From positions 1-64,000 of the forward strand of contig CP006833.1 in assembly GCA_000495505.1 (NCBI GenBank): a stretch of DNA of 64,000 nucleotides, given 5' to 3'. Under the pieces are notes generated by a model. The model ran no database searches. It was not told where the DNA came from and saw only the letters and a list, made by a program, of their open reading frames with translations. Position numbers and translations under genes: made by a program. The DNA comes from Campylobacter fetus subsp. testudinum 03-427 (GTDB lineage Bacteria > Campylobacterota > Campylobacteria > Campylobacterales > Campylobacteraceae). This document shows, piece after piece, positions 40,988-50,693 of this stretch (positions are counted from its first letter, which is position 1; every line of letters begins with the position of its first letter).

Positions 40988-42249
40988 TGAATAAAACATT
41001 AATCAACAAGATACTTATTACGCTTGGATTTTTGTTTGCTTATAGGGTGCTGGCTTATGTGCCGGTCCCTGGCGTCAATGTTGATGTCATAAAAGAATTC
41101 TTTACTTCAAATAGTAGTAATGCCTTAGGACTATTTAATATGTTTAGCGGTAGAGCAGCTGAGCGTTTGAGTATTATCTCTTTAGGTATTATGCCTTATA
41201 TCACAAGTTCGATTATTATGGAGCTATTAGCAGCTACATTCCCTACTCTTGGAAAGATGAAAAAAGAGCGTGACGGTATGCAAAAATATATGCAAATCAT
41301 TCGTTACGCAACTATAGTTATAACTATTGTCCAAGCTATAGGAGTAAGTATAGGCTTGCAAAGCCTTACTGGACGAGGTGGCGAGCAAGCTATTATGATA
41401 GATATAAATCTATTTATAGCTATAAGTTGTATCTCTATGCTAAGTGGAACTATGCTTCTTATGTGGATAGGTGAGCAGATAACTCAAAGAGGTATCGGTA
41501 ATGGTATAAGTCTTATCATATTTGCCGGTATAGTAAGTGGAATTCCTAGTGCTATTGGCGGAACTATAAATTTAGTAAATACCGGAGAGATGAATTTCTT
41601 AGTTGTTATCGGTATAGCTCTTGTTATACTCATAACAGTTGGAATAGTAATCTTTGTAGAGATGGGTGAAAGACGTGTTCCGATCTCATACTCAAGAAAA
41701 ACGGTAATGCAAAACCAAAATAAGAGAATAATGAACTATATTCCGATTAAAGTAAATTTAAGCGGTGTTATTCCTCCTATCTTTGCTAGTGCGATTCTTA
41801 TGTTTCCAGGCACGATTTTACAAGCAAGCACAAATGAGTTTATACTAGCTATAAACGACTTTTTAAATCCAAATAGCTACTTTTTCAACTTTTTAACATT
41901 TTTGTTTATTCTATTTTTTGCATATTTTTACGCATCTATTACGTTTAATGCAAAAGATATCAGCGAGAATTTAAAAAGACAAGGCGGATTTATCCCAGGA
42001 GTCAGACCGGGCGAGAGTACGGCTACATATCTCAATGAGGTTGCTAGTAGGCTTACTTTAACTGGATCTGTTTATCTAGGACTTATCTCAACACTTCCTT
42101 GGATTTTGGTTAAATTTATGGGAGTACCGTTTTATTTCGGCGGAACAAGCGTTCTTATAGTCGTTTCAGTAGCGCTTGATACAATGAGAAAAATAGAGGC
42201 TCAAATTTACATGAATAAATATCAAACATTAAGTGCGGTCGGACTTTAA
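40987..42249 (+). CDS. secY: Preprotein translocase subunit SecY
   Basis: The 420-residue channel protein has ten membrane helices. Motifs include GIMPYITSSIIMELL, QRGIGNGISLIIFAGI, the cytoplasmic GERRVPISYSRK loop and GFIPGVRPGE. It is coupled to rplO and followed at once by map. Confidence 0.98.
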   Translation: MNKTLINKILITLGFLFAYRVLAYVPVPGVNVDVIKEFFTSNSSNALGLFNMFSGRAAERLSIISLGIMPYITSSIIMELLAATFPTLGKMKKERDGMQKYMQIIRYATIVITIVQAIGVSIGLQSLTGRGGEQAIMIDINLFIAISCISMLSGTMLLMWIGEQITQRGIGNGISLIIFAGIVSGIPSAIGGTINLVNTGEMNFLVVIGIALVILITVGIVIFVEMGERRVPISYSRKTVMQNQNKRIMNYIPIKVNLSGVIPPIFASAILMFPGTILQASTNEFILAINDFLNPNSYFFNFLTFLFILFFAYFYASITFNAKDISENLKRQGGFIPGVRPGESTATYLNEVASRLTLTGSVYLGLISTLPWILVKFMGVPFYFGGTSVLIVVSVALDTMRKIEAQIYMNKYQTLSAVGL

Positions 42250-42250
42250 T

Positions 42251-43009
42251 ATGGCGATATCTATTAAAAATGCAAAAGATCTAGAACAATTAAGAGCGGC
42301 AAATCAAATTGTCGCTAATACTCTTGATTACCTGCATAACTACATAAAGCCCGGAGTTTCTTTGCTGGAAATTGATAAAATTTGCGAAGATATGATAAGA
42401 AGCGCTGGTGCAAAACCAGCTTTTAAAGGGCTTTACGGTTTTCCAAATGCAGCTTGCATAAGCGTAAATGAAGTGGTTATCCACGGTATTCCAAATGAAT
42501 ACAAGCTAAAAGAGGGCGATATAGTAAGTGTTGATATCGGTTCAAATTTAAAAGGATATTTCGGTGATAGCGCTAGAACATATCCAGTCGGCAAAATCTC
42601 AGCTAATGATGAAGCCTTGATATCTTGTAGCAAAGACGCTCTTTATTTTGCGATTGAGTATATAAAATCTGGAATGCATTTTAAAGAGGTTTGCTATGAG
42701 ATTGAAAATTTTATATTAAATCGTGGATTTGTTCCGTTAAAAGGCTTTTGCGGTCACGGTATAGGAAAACGCCCTCACGAAGAACCAGAAATTCCAAACT
42801 ATCTTGAAGGAAATAATCCAAAAAGCGGACCAAAGATAAGAAATGGAATGGTTTTTTGCATAGAACCTATGATATGCCAAAAAGATGGTACGCCAGTTAT
42901 CGCAGATGATAAATGGACGGTGAGAAGTAAAGACGGTCTTAGGACTAGTCATTATGAGCATTGTTTAGCGATAATAGACGGCAAGGCAGAGGTTTTAAGT
43001 CAAATTTAG
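42251..43009 (+). CDS. map: Methionine aminopeptidase
   Basis: The 252-residue type I enzyme removes the initiator methionine. Metal ligands are visible in VSVDIGSNLKGYFGDSART, GHGIGKRPHEEP and FCIEPM. The start is the ATG at 42251, one base after the secY stop; a frame from 42233 lies inside secY. Confidence 0.97.
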   Translation: MAISIKNAKDLEQLRAANQIVANTLDYLHNYIKPGVSLLEIDKICEDMIRSAGAKPAFKGLYGFPNAACISVNEVVIHGIPNEYKLKEGDIVSVDIGSNLKGYFGDSARTYPVGKISANDEALISCSKDALYFAIEYIKSGMHFKEVCYEIENFILNRGFVPLKGFCGHGIGKRPHEEPEIPNYLEGNNPKSGPKIRNGMVFCIEPMICQKDGTPVIADDKWTVRSKDGLRTSHYEHCLAIIDGKAEVLSQI

Positions 43010-43160
43010 AGTTTTTAACTTTTTGTTTTGCTACGTTTGGTTCATTTGATGTGTTGCTAATTTGCAATTATTTTAAATTTAAAACCGACTGTTTGGCAAA
43101 GCGGTAAATTTGGCATTTATCAAATTTACTTTGAGCAACAAAGCGATAAATTTAGATTTA

Positions 43161-43282
43161 GTTCTTTAGTACGAATTTATTCGTATAATTTAAAAGAATA
43201 TAAATTTCTAAAGCGTGAGCAAAAGCGAACGGACTTTAGTATTTGGTTCTTTAGTACGAATTTATTCGTACGTTAAAAGAAC
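43161..43282. repeat. Two direct copies of a palindromic element upstream of infA
   Basis: A 25-bp sequence (43161-43185) recurs exactly at 43246-43270, 85 bp apart. Each copy contains GTACGAA-TTTA-TTCGTA(C). In the second copy the palindrome extends to GTTCTTT...AAAGAAC (43246-43282), a stem that would fold strongly. Copy 1 has a decayed right arm. The rest of the 296-bp map-infA spacer has no gene; infA has an AAAGGAG site. Confidence 0.7.
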
Positions 43283-43305
43283 ATAAAAGTATAAAGGAGA
43301 AAATA

Positions 43306-43524
43306 TTGGCAAAAGATGATGTCATAGAGATCGACGGCAATGTAGTAGAAGCTCTGCCAAATGCAACTTTTAAAGTTGAACTTGACAATAAGCATATAAT
43401 ACTTTGTCATATAGCCGGTAAGATGCGTATGCATTATATTAAGATTATGCCGGGGGATCGCGTTAAAGTTGAACTTACGCCTTATAGCCTTGACAAGGGT
43501 AGAATTACATATAGATATAAGTAA
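43306..43524 (+). CDS. infA: Translation initiation factor IF-1
   Basis: A 72-residue S1-fold protein that binds the ribosomal A site during initiation. [28 protein letters not shown] is diagnostic. It starts with TTG behind AAAGGAG. A hairpin follows the stop, ending the spc-type cluster. Confidence 0.97.
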
Positions 43525-43527
43525 AAT

Positions 43528-43560
43528 AAAAACTATCTTAAGTTTTTTAGGATAGTTTTT
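43528..43560 (+). terminator. Terminator-like hairpin after infA
   Basis: AAAACTATC and GATAGTTTT form a 9-bp stem around a 13-base T-rich loop; the T-run overlaps the right arm. Confidence 0.6.
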
Positions 43561-43675
43561 AATTAATATAAAATATACTATACTTTAATATTTTTTAATT
43601 AAAAAATTAACACTACTTTTTCAATATTATACAATAATAAATTCGTTACAATCTTAAATATATTTTCTAAATAAA

Positions 43676-44025
43676 GGTTTGGGTGCAGGTAAGAGATTAA
43701 AACAAGCAAGTCTAAACACTAAAATAGTAGCAGTTCGACCTAAAGGTTGTGATGTTTTAAATAGCTTTTTATACCGCATAAAATTCAAGCTACTGCGATT
43801 GGAATTTTACCGAAATTTATAGATAAAAGTATTATAGATAGCGTTGAAGATATAACGTTTGAAGAAGCTGAAGAATTAAGGCGATATTTGGCTAAAAAAG
43901 AGTCTTTATTTGTTGGTATTTCATCTGGTGCAAATATAGCAGTAGCGATTAGAATTTCTAAATCGCTAAATAATTCTCAAAATATAGTAACTATAGCACC
44001 TGATAGTGGTAGAAGTTATTTATAG
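43676..44025 (+). pseudogene. Cysteine synthase (cysK-type) remnant
   Basis: The first part (43676-43741) encodes GLGAGKRLKQ and KIVAVRP, matching the glycine loop and following strand of cysteine synthase. After a frameshift, 43774-44025 encodes HKIQATAIGILPKF, then GISSGANIAVAIRIS and the terminal TIAPDSGRSYL, the usual C-terminus of CysK. The N-terminal half with the PLP lysine is gone and the frames do not join, so it cannot be functional. The neighbouring cysE fragment supports a decayed cysteine synthesis pair. Confidence 0.85.
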
Positions 44026-44033
44026 TATTTATT

Positions 44034-44318
44034 ATGCAGTTAAAAAAACTTATATCAAATACAATAAACGATATTTTAAGTATAGTTGAACATTTGCCAA
44101 GTATCGACTATGATTTTATAATATCTCAGTCAGAAGATGATTTAAAGGCATTCGCACAAAAAGATCCAAGTAGCAATAAAGATGAAATATATATTTTAAA
44201 AAGCTATTTAACTTATTTTGCAACTATAAGTTATAGAGTAGCAAATTATCTACATTTAAAAAATGAGAAAATAAATGCTAGAAAAATTTCTGAAAATGCA
44301 AAGAATAACTTTGTGTAA
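44034..44318 (+). pseudogene. Serine O-acetyltransferase (cysE-type) N-terminal remnant
   Basis: The 94-residue open frame resembles only the N-terminal helical part of serine acetyltransferases. KDPSSNKDEIYILKSYLTYF aligns with the DPAA...EI...YPG segment, followed by SYRVANYLH and ARKISENAK in place of YRIAH and PRIISEYAH. The hexapeptide-repeat catalytic domain is absent, so it is a truncated gene even though the frame is open. It begins 9 bases after the cysK remnant, as in intact cysK-cysE operons. Confidence 0.65.
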
Positions 44319-44412
44319 AAAGAAAAAATATAGGTAAAGGCGTTGATAGGATGAAAATAGAATTTCTAAACTATGATTTACCGCTAAATTTATACCACGA
44401 TTAAGGTTATTT

Positions 44413-45276
44413 ATGCATAATTTAAGACAAAATCAGACTAAATTTATAGCTTTGATGCTTTTAGCTATCTCATTTTTGGCTTTTGGCGGTATTTTTGTTA
44501 AACTTAGTGAGTTGCCACCTATCAATACTGGATTTTATAGGATACTTTTTGCTGTGCCATTTTTATTCCCCTTTGTCTATAAAGATCTAAAAAAATTAAG
44601 CAAAAAAGAAGTAGGCTTACTGCTGCTTTCTGGAGTATTTTTAGCGTTTGATCTGATACTTTGGCATATATCTTTTAGTTATACAACTGTCGCAAATGCA
44701 AATTTGCTAGCAAATTTAGTCCCATTTACGATTATTCCAGTTTCGTATTTTTTATTCAAAGAAAAGATAAATTTATACTTTTTTATCGGTTTAGTTGTTA
44801 CTTTAGTTGGGATAGTAATTTTAGTCTCAGGTAAGCTAAATCCAACTCCAGATAACTTTATAGGCGATTTGATGGCATTTAGCACGTCAATATTTTATGC
44901 TTTATTTATGATAACGATATATAAAATGCGTGATAAGATAAAAACAACCACGGTCATTTTTGTTAGTGCGTTTGGAAGTTTGCCAGTCCTTGCCATAGCC
45001 ATGGGGATAAACGAGGGAATTTACATACCTATGAGCTTTGATGAGCTTTGGCCGCTTCTTGCTTTAGCCTTGCTTTGTCACATCGGCGGACAAGGACTTA
45101 TGGCATTTTGCCTTGGAAAGGTCAGTGCAAATTTATCATCAGTTTTGGTGTTAGCTCAACCAGTTATAGCTGGAATTTATGCTTTTATACTTTTTGAAGA
45201 AGTATTGTCGATTTTTGAGGTTTTTGGCATGTTTGTTGTTTTAGTTGGAATTTACTTTGCTAAAAAGAATGCATAG
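44413..45276 (+). CDS. EamA/DMT-family transporter
   Basis: A 287-residue, ten-helix membrane protein with two EamA repeats (about 10-140 and 150-285). Conserved pieces are SELPPINTGFYRILFAVPF and SVLVLAQPVIAGIYAFILFEE. Relatives export amino acids or metabolites. In view of the cysteine gene remnants beside it, a thiol or amino acid substrate is possible but not shown. It lies alone between infA and rpmJ. Confidence 0.8.
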   Translation: MHNLRQNQTKFIALMLLAISFLAFGGIFVKLSELPPINTGFYRILFAVPFLFPFVYKDLKKLSKKEVGLLLLSGVFLAFDLILWHISFSYTTVANANLLANLVPFTIIPVSYFLFKEKINLYFFIGLVVTLVGIVILVSGKLNPTPDNFIGDLMAFSTSIFYALFMITIYKMRDKIKTTTVIFVSAFGSLPVLAIAMGINEGIYIPMSFDELWPLLALALLCHIGGQGLMAFCLGKVSANLSSVLVLAQPVIAGIYAFILFEEVLSIFEVFGMFVVLVGIYFAKKNA

Positions 45277-45307
45277 TAAATTTATAAATTTTAAAGCTAA
45301 ATTTGGG

Positions 45308-45446
45308 TAAAATCCAAGTTTTGCAACTAGCTGTGTGAAGAAGTGTTTTCAAAATGAACCACTATTTTGAAAACAGTTGGTTTAAAACTTTCTTTAAACC
45401 TAAGTGCAGTTGAATAAAAGTGGTAATAAATTTTTAGGAGACTCAG
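45308..45446 (+). promoter_or_regulatory. Promoter and two-hairpin leader of the alpha ribosomal operon
   Basis: A TAAAAT -10 candidate at 45308-45313 is followed by two perfect stems. The first is TGTTTTCAAAAT 45344-45355 with ATTTTGAAAACA 45364-45375 (12 bp, 8-base loop). The second is GGTTTAAA 45379-45386 with TTTAAACC 45393-45400 (8 bp). They lie only three bases apart and about 45 nt before the rpmJ start. Such tandem stems could stack or form a pseudoknot for S4-type feedback control. Confidence 0.6.
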
Positions 45447-45560
45447 ATGAAAGTTCGTCCTTCTGTTAAGAAGATGTGTGACAAATGTAAAATTGTCAAA
45501 CGCAAAGGCATAGTTCATGTTATTTGCGAAAATCCAAAACATAAACAAAGACAAGGATAA
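45447..45560 (+). CDS. rpmJ: 50S ribosomal protein L36
   Basis: A 37-residue zinc-ribbon protein, [17 protein letters not shown] at the start and [11 protein letters not shown] at the end, with the Cys-Cys-Cys-His zinc ligands kept. A TAGGAG site precedes the ATG. It opens the alpha cluster, three bases before rpsM. Confidence 0.97.
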   Translation: MKVRPSVKKMCDKCKIVKRKGIVHVICENPKHKQRQG

Positions 45561-45563
45561 GGT

Positions 45564-45932
45564 ATGGCTCGTATAGCAGGTGTTGATTTACCAAAGAAAA
45601 AAAGAGTTGAGTATGGCCTTACCTATATCTATGGTATAGGCTTATTTACTTCAAGAAAGATTCTTAATGCTGTTGGAATCTCTTACGATAAAAGAGTTTA
45701 TGAGTTAAGCGAAGATGAAGCAGCAGCTATCCGTAAAGAGATCCAAGAACACTATATGGTTGAAGGCGATCTTAGAAAAAGCGTTGCAATGGATATCAAA
45801 GCACTTATGGATTTAGGTAGCTATAGAGGCTTAAGACACAGAAAAGGTCTTCCTGTTCGTGGTCAAAAAACAAAGACTAACGCAAGAACAAGAAAAGGCA
45901 GACGTAAAACTGTCGGCGCGGCTACAAAGTAA
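45564..45932 (+). CDS. rpsM: 30S ribosomal protein S13
   Basis: A 122-residue head protein that contacts the P-site tRNA. It starts [19 protein letters not shown] and carries the [22 protein letters not shown] tail. Confidence 0.98.
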   Translation: MARIAGVDLPKKKRVEYGLTYIYGIGLFTSRKILNAVGISYDKRVYELSEDEAAAIRKEIQEHYMVEGDLRKSVAMDIKALMDLGSYRGLRHRKGLPVRGQKTKTNARTRKGRRKTVGAATK

Positions 45933-45941
45933 GGATAGAAA

Positions 45942-46334
45942 ATGGCAAAAAGAAAAGTAATTAAGAAAAAAATCGTTAGAAAAAATATAGCAAAAGGTAT
46001 CGTTTATATCTCTGCTACATTCAACAACACAATGGTTACAGTGACTGATGAAATGGGAAATGCTATAGCATGGAGCAGTGCTGGTGGTCTTGGCTTTAAA
46101 GGTAGTAAAAAATCTACTCCTTACGCAGCTCAACAAGCAGTTGAAGATGCTATGAATAAAGCAAAAGAGCATGGTATCAAAGAAGTTGGTATCAAAGTTC
46201 AAGGACCAGGAAGCGGTAGAGAAACAGCAGTTAAGAGTATTGGCGGAGTTGAGGGTATTAAGGTATTGTATCTAAAAGATATAACTCCACTTGCTCACAA
46301 CGGTTGTAGACCACCAAAACGCCGCCGCGTGTAA
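45942..46334 (+). CDS. rpsK: 30S ribosomal protein S11
   Basis: A 130-residue platform protein. [21 protein letters not shown] and the C-terminal [12 protein letters not shown] are diagnostic. Confidence 0.98.
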   Translation: MAKRKVIKKKIVRKNIAKGIVYISATFNNTMVTVTDEMGNAIAWSSAGGLGFKGSKKSTPYAAQQAVEDAMNKAKEHGIKEVGIKVQGPGSGRETAVKSIGGVEGIKVLYLKDITPLAHNGCRPPKRRRV

Positions 46335-46361
46335 TGTTAGATAGAATTTAGGAGAATTATA

Positions 46362-46988
46362 ATGGCAAGATATAGAGGACCAGTTGAAAAATTAGAAAGA
46401 CGCCTAGGTGTATCTCTTGCACTAAAAGGTGAAAGAAGACTAGCTGGTAAAAGCGCGTTAGATAAAAGACCATACGCACCTGGTCAGCATGGACAAAGAA
46501 AAACAAAAATCAGCGAGTATGGATTACAATTAAGAGAAAAACAAAAAGCTAAATTTATGTACGGCGTTAGTGAAAAACAATTCAGAAGATTATTTGCTGA
46601 AGCTGCTAGAAGAGAGGGTAACACAGGAGCTCTTCTTATAGGTCTTTTAGAGCAAAGACTTGATAACGTTGTTTATAGAATGGGATTTGCTACAACTAGA
46701 AGATTTGCAAGACAACTTGTAACTCACGGACATATTTTAGTAAATGGTAAAAAGGTTGATATACCTTCATACAGAGTTGCTTCTGGAGAGAAGATTGAAG
46801 TTGCAGAAAAAAGTAAAACTAATCCGCAGATAGTAAGAGCAATAGAACTTACAAATCAAACCGGTATAGCTGCTTGGGTTGATGTAGAAAAAGATAAAAA
46901 ATATGGAATTTTCACAAGAATTCCAGAACGTGAAGAAGTAGTCATTCCAGTTGAGGAAAGATATATAGTAGAGCTTTACTCAAAATAG
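46362..46988 (+). CDS. rpsD: 30S ribosomal protein S4
   Basis: A 208-residue primary 16S rRNA-binding protein, with the S4 domain [27 protein letters not shown]. In E. coli S4 represses the alpha operon, which fits the structured leader before rpmJ. Confidence 0.98.
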   Translation: MARYRGPVEKLERRLGVSLALKGERRLAGKSALDKRPYAPGQHGQRKTKISEYGLQLREKQKAKFMYGVSEKQFRRLFAEAARREGNTGALLIGLLEQRLDNVVYRMGFATTRRFARQLVTHGHILVNGKKVDIPSYRVASGEKIEVAEKSKTNPQIVRAIELTNQTGIAAWVDVEKDKKYGIFTRIPEREEVVIPVEERYIVELYSK

Positions 46989-47000
46989 TAGGAGGCGATT

Positions 47001-47999
47001 ATGAAAAAAATTACAACATCAGCTTATATGCCAACTGAGATTGAGGTTGTTAATGTGAGTGAGAATGTAGCTAAGATTATAGCATATCCATTTGAGACAG
47101 GCTACGCTGTAACTTTGGCTCATCCGCTTCGCCGATTACTTTATACTAGCACGGTCGGATTTGCTCCGACTGCTGTTAAGATAGATGGCGTAGCGCATGA
47201 ATTTGATAGTATGCGCGGTATGCTTGAGGATGTTACGCTATTTATTATAAATTTAAAAAACTTACGTTTTAAGCTCAAAAATGACTCAAAACGCGAAGTT
47301 ATAGAGTATAGCTTTAAAGGGCCAAAAGAGATAACTGGAAGCGATTTAAACAATGATATAGTTGATATCGTAAATCCAGATTCTTACCTTGCTACTATAA
47401 ATGAAGATGCTGAGCTTAAGTTTAGTCTTATAGTAGAAAAAGGTATCGGATATGTGCCTAGTGAAGAGATTAGGGATTATATAGATAGTGAGTATATAGC
47501 ACTTGATGCTTTCTTTACTCCTGTTAAAAAAGCGGTCTATGAGATAGAAAACGTTTTGGTTGAAGACAATCCAGACTATGAAAAGATCGTTTTAACTGTA
47601 ACAACAGACGGTCAAGTAAGTCCTATAGAAGCATTTAAACACTCAATAGAAGCTATGTATAAACAGATGTCTATATTTAATAACGTTCTAAATATAGATG
47701 TAAATATGGCGCTAACTTCAAGTCAAAGCTCAAATGAGCATTCAAAATTGCTTGAAAGTGTTGAGAATTTAAATTTAAGCGCTAGAAGCTTTAACTGTCT
47801 TGACAAAGCCGATATACGCTATATAGGTGAGCTTGCTCTTATGGAAGAGAGTGAGTTAAAAGATCTTAAAAATTTAGGTAAAAAATCTCTTGATGAGATA
47901 AAAGCTGTAATGGCAGAAATCGGCTATCCGTTTGGTGAAAACACATTAGGTGATAGCAAAGAAGCACTCAGAAAAAAGATATCTGAGTTAAAATCATAA
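47001..47999 (+). CDS. rpoA: RNA polymerase alpha subunit
   Basis: The 332-residue protein has the N-terminal assembly domain (about 1-225, including [25 protein letters not shown]) and the C-terminal HhH domain (about 250-315, including [13 protein letters not shown]). It is encoded with S4 and L17 as usual. An AGGAGG site precedes the ATG. Confidence 0.98.
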   Translation: MKKITTSAYMPTEIEVVNVSENVAKIIAYPFETGYAVTLAHPLRRLLYTSTVGFAPTAVKIDGVAHEFDSMRGMLEDVTLFIINLKNLRFKLKNDSKREVIEYSFKGPKEITGSDLNNDIVDIVNPDSYLATINEDAELKFSLIVEKGIGYVPSEEIRDYIDSEYIALDAFFTPVKKAVYEIENVLVEDNPDYEKIVLTVTTDGQVSPIEAFKHSIEAMYKQMSIFNNVLNIDVNMALTSSQSSNEHSKLLESVENLNLSARSFNCLDKADIRYIGELALMEESELKDLKNLGKKSLDEIKAVMAEIGYPFGENTLGDSKEALRKKISELKS

Positions 48000-48017
48000 G
48001 AAGCGAAGGAATATATA

Positions 48018-48374
48018 ATGAGACATAATCACGGATATAGAAAACTAGGACGCACTAGCTCTCACCGTGCAGCTTTGCTTAAAAACCTTACGATAGCAAT
48101 CGTTAAGGCTGGTAAGATAGAAACAACATTACCAAAAGCAAAAGAACTAAGAGGCTATGTAGAAAAACTTATAACAAGAGCTAGAAAGGGTGATTTTAAT
48201 GCCCATAAATTTGTTTTTGCACATTTGCAAGATAAAGAAGCTACAAATAAACTTGTTACTGAAATAGCTCCAAAATATGCTACAAGAAACGGCGGATACA
48301 CTCGTATCATCAAAACTCGCGTTAGAAAAGGCGACGCAGCCGAGATGGCTTATATAGAGTTAGTAGCCCAATAA
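48018..48374 (+). CDS. rplQ: 50S ribosomal protein L17
   Basis: A 118-residue protein, start [24 protein letters not shown]. It ends the alpha operon; a strong terminator follows 13 bases downstream. Confidence 0.98.
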   Translation: MRHNHGYRKLGRTSSHRAALLKNLTIAIVKAGKIETTLPKAKELRGYVEKLITRARKGDFNAHKFVFAHLQDKEATNKLVTEIAPKYATRNGGYTRIIKTRVRKGDAAEMAYIELVAQ

Positions 48375-48387
48375 TTAACAGCCTTGT

Positions 48388-48418
48388 TTTGCCAAGAATT
48401 TTCTTGGCAAACCTTTTT
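48388..48418 (+). terminator. Terminator of the alpha operon
   Basis: A perfect 11-bp stem (TTTGCCAAGAA / TTCTTGGCAAA) with a two-base loop, followed by CC and five T. Confidence 0.85.
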
Positions 48419-48537
48419 AAATTTAAAAAGCTTCTCTTCAATTATTTCATTATAAATCAACATTTTATTTAAATTGATTAAACATTCTAAAATTTAAAAC
48501 GATATTTTATCTAAAGATAATTCATATTTATTAGCAT

Positions 48538-48576
48538 AAACAGATAAGTTCTGTTTTAGTCCTTTAGTGATATAAT
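48538..48576 (+). promoter_or_regulatory. nfu promoter with inverted repeat
   Basis: AAACAGA-TAAGT-TCTGTTT (48538-48556) is a perfect 7-bp inverted repeat just upstream of a TATAAT (48571-48576). It covers the -35 region and may be an operator for the nfu-murE gene run. Confidence 0.45.
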
Positions 48577-48600
48577 AAGCCAAAAATGAAGAGGAATTTT

Positions 48601-48867
48601 ATGATACCATTTAGCGATGAGGAGCTGTTAGAACCGGTTAAAGAGAGTTTAAAAGTTATTATGCCTATGCTAGAACAAGATGGCGGCGGTATGGAGCTTC
48701 TTGGGATCAAAAACGGAGTTGTATATGTTAGACTTACGGGACATTGTCACGGATGTGCTGCTAGTTCTCAGACGTTGAAATACGGCGTAGAAAGACAGTT
48801 GAAAGTAGATATTCATCCAGAACTTAGTGTAGTAAATATACCAATAGGAGAGGAATTTGAACTCTAA
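48601..48867 (+). CDS. NifU-like Fe-S scaffold/carrier (Nfu domain)
   Basis: The 88-residue single-domain protein carries assembling iron-sulfur clusters to target proteins. The Nfu motif GHCHGCAAS gives the CxxC cluster site, after VIMPMLEQDGGGMEL. The start is the ATG at 48601 with a GAGGA site; an upstream ATG at 48586 has none. The order nfu, TPR-like gene, murE matches C. jejuni. Confidence 0.93.
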   Translation: MIPFSDEELLEPVKESLKVIMPMLEQDGGGMELLGIKNGVVYVRLTGHCHGCAASSQTLKYGVERQLKVDIHPELSVVNIPIGEEFEL

Positions 48868-49405
48868 AAATTACAGAGATCTAGGTATAAAACTTTTTAA
48901 GGCTTCTAAATTCGATGAAGCAAAATCATACTTTTCGCTAGCTTATGAAGATAAAAGTAGTGAAGAGTTGTTAGCCTTTATCGATCTATGCGAGGTTGCA
49001 AAATCAAGCGGTCAAGAGGCTTTGTCGTTGTTTGAAATTTATATAAATACAGCTAAAGATAATCAACAAGATAATATAAATGAGATTATAAATATACTTC
49101 AGAGTGGAAATATGCAGAGTTTAAAAGAGTTAGACTATGAAAATGCTATAACATACGCGGATTTTAAAAATCTCTTGAAAGACAAGGATTTTAAAGATAT
49201 ATTTCAAAGCGTTATGTTTTCGACTAAAATTATTATAGCAGATAAAGAGGATTTGCTTGAGTTTGTTACTAAGCTTATAGATAATGGATATGACGAGATG
49301 GGACTCAACTATCTTGAGAGTTCAGCTGTTATGTTTGCTGGGGATATTCGTATAGAACAGATGCTAAATAAGCTTAGGAATAAAAATGAAAATCTTGTTA
49401 AATGA
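48857..49405 (+). CDS. Hypothetical TPR-like protein
   Basis: A 182-residue acidic, all-helical protein without signal or membrane segments. The N-terminus (YRDLGIKLFKASKFDEAKSYFSLAYEDK) resembles a single TPR unit; the rest is not recognised. It starts with TTG behind GGAGAGG, overlapping the nfu end by 11 bases, and its end overlaps murE by 20 bases. The tight packing suggests one transcript. Confidence 0.7.
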   Translation: MNSKNYRDLGIKLFKASKFDEAKSYFSLAYEDKSSEELLAFIDLCEVAKSSGQEALSLFEIYINTAKDNQQDNINEIINILQSGNMQSLKELDYENAITYADFKNLLKDKDFKDIFQSVMFSTKIIIADKEDLLEFVTKLIDNGYDEMGLNYLESSAVMFAGDIRIEQMLNKLRNKNENLVK

Positions 49406-50693
49406 TGGAAATTTCATAACCGATAATTCCACAATGTGCGAAAGCGGATGCTTTTTTCTTAAGTCAAATTCTAATTCTAAATTTGAAAATGATGCGATAA
49501 AAAGCGGAGCTATTATCATAACTCCTAAGAGAGCAAAAACTCTTTTAAATTTAGATGATGGAATACAATTAATCGGTATCACTGGTACAAACGGCAAAAC
49601 TACAACTGCGTTTGCTATAGCTTTTGGACTTCGCTCTCTTGGATATAAAGTCGGTATAAGCGGCACAAGAGGGGCATTTATATCTGATAAACAAATAGCA
49701 GATAAAGGTCTCACAACAAGTCAAATTTTAGAAACCCTAAGTTACATAAAACAGGCAAAAGAGTCTGGATGTAGATATTTTGTAATGGAGGTAAGTTCGC
49801 ACGCCATAGCGCAAAATCGCATAGAAGGGCTTGATTTTGCGCTTAAAGTTTTTACTAATTTAAGTCAAGATCATTTAGATTATCACAAAAGTTTTAGTGA
49901 GTATGCTAGAGTAAAATCAAGTTTTTTTGATGATGATTTGCCTAAGCTTATAAACGGTGATGACGAGAGTATTAAATTTAACTATAAAAATTCTATGATT
50001 TATTGGCTTAAAAATAGCGACGCAAGTTTTTTTGTGGAAAATTATGATTTAAAAGGTGGCATAAAGGCTGTTATAAAAAGCAAAAATGAAACAGCAAATT
50101 TGCAAAGTAATTTACAAGGTAGATTTAATCTTTATAATCTTTTAGCCGCGATCGGTTCCATCAAGTTTTTAAGTGGAGTTAGCTTACAAGAAGCTGCTGA
50201 CTCAGTACGTAAATTTGAAAGCGTGGCTGGTAGAGTTGAGATAGTGAGTAAAAATCCGCTTGTTATAGTTGATTTTGCTCATACTCCAGACGGAATAGAA
50301 AAAGTTTTAGATGCTTTAAGTCACGATGAGCTTGTAGTGGTTTTTGGAGCCGGCGGAGATAGAGATAAGACAAAACGTCCTATAATGGGCAAAATAGTAC
50401 AAAAATACGCATCGATATCTATAGTCACAAGTGATAATCCAAGAACAGAAGATCCAAATTTAATAATCACTGATATACTAGCTGGTATGCAGATAAATAA
50501 CAGCGTTTTTTCCATAGAAAATAGAAAAGATGCGATAAAAAAAGCGATAGAACTAGCCGGCGGCAAAACAGTAGTGGTTCTTGGCAAAGGCGACGAACCT
50601 TATCAAGAAATAAATGGTAAAAAGTATCCGTTTAGCGATAAACTAGTCGTTCAAGAAATTTTAAACCAAAATAAGGAATTAAAATGCAAATAG
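49386..50693 (+). CDS. murE: UDP-MurNAc-tripeptide synthetase MurE
   Basis: MurE adds the third amino acid to the peptidoglycan precursor. The 435-residue ligase has the ATP loop [11 protein letters not shown], the [11 protein letters not shown] and [12 protein letters not shown] segments, and the DNPRTEDP motif that marks meso-diaminopimelate specificity. It is somewhat shorter than E. coli MurE because of a reduced N-terminal domain, as in Campylobacter. It overlaps both neighbours. Confidence 0.95.
   Translation: MKILLNDGNFITDNSTMCESGCFFLKSNSNSKFENDAIKSGAIIITPKRAKTLLNLDDGIQLIGITGTNGKTTTAFAIAFGLRSLGYKVGISGTRGAFISDKQIADKGLTTSQILETLSYIKQAKESGCRYFVMEVSSHAIAQNRIEGLDFALKVFTNLSQDHLDYHKSFSEYARVKSSFFDDDLPKLINGDDESIKFNYKNSMIYWLKNSDASFFVENYDLKGGIKAVIKSKNETANLQSNLQGRFNLYNLLAAIGSIKFLSGVSLQEAADSVRKFESVAGRVEIVSKNPLVIVDFAHTPDGIEKVLDALSHDELVVVFGAGGDRDKTKRPIMGKIVQKYASISIVTSDNPRTEDPNLIITDILAGMQINNSVFSIENRKDAIKKAIELAGGKTVVVLGKGDEPYQEINGKKYPFSDKLVVQEILNQNKELKCK

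Noticed and set aside
44351..44404. A 17-codon open frame after the cysE remnant
   Set aside because: No family resemblance and no ribosome site; most likely random or part of the decayed locus.
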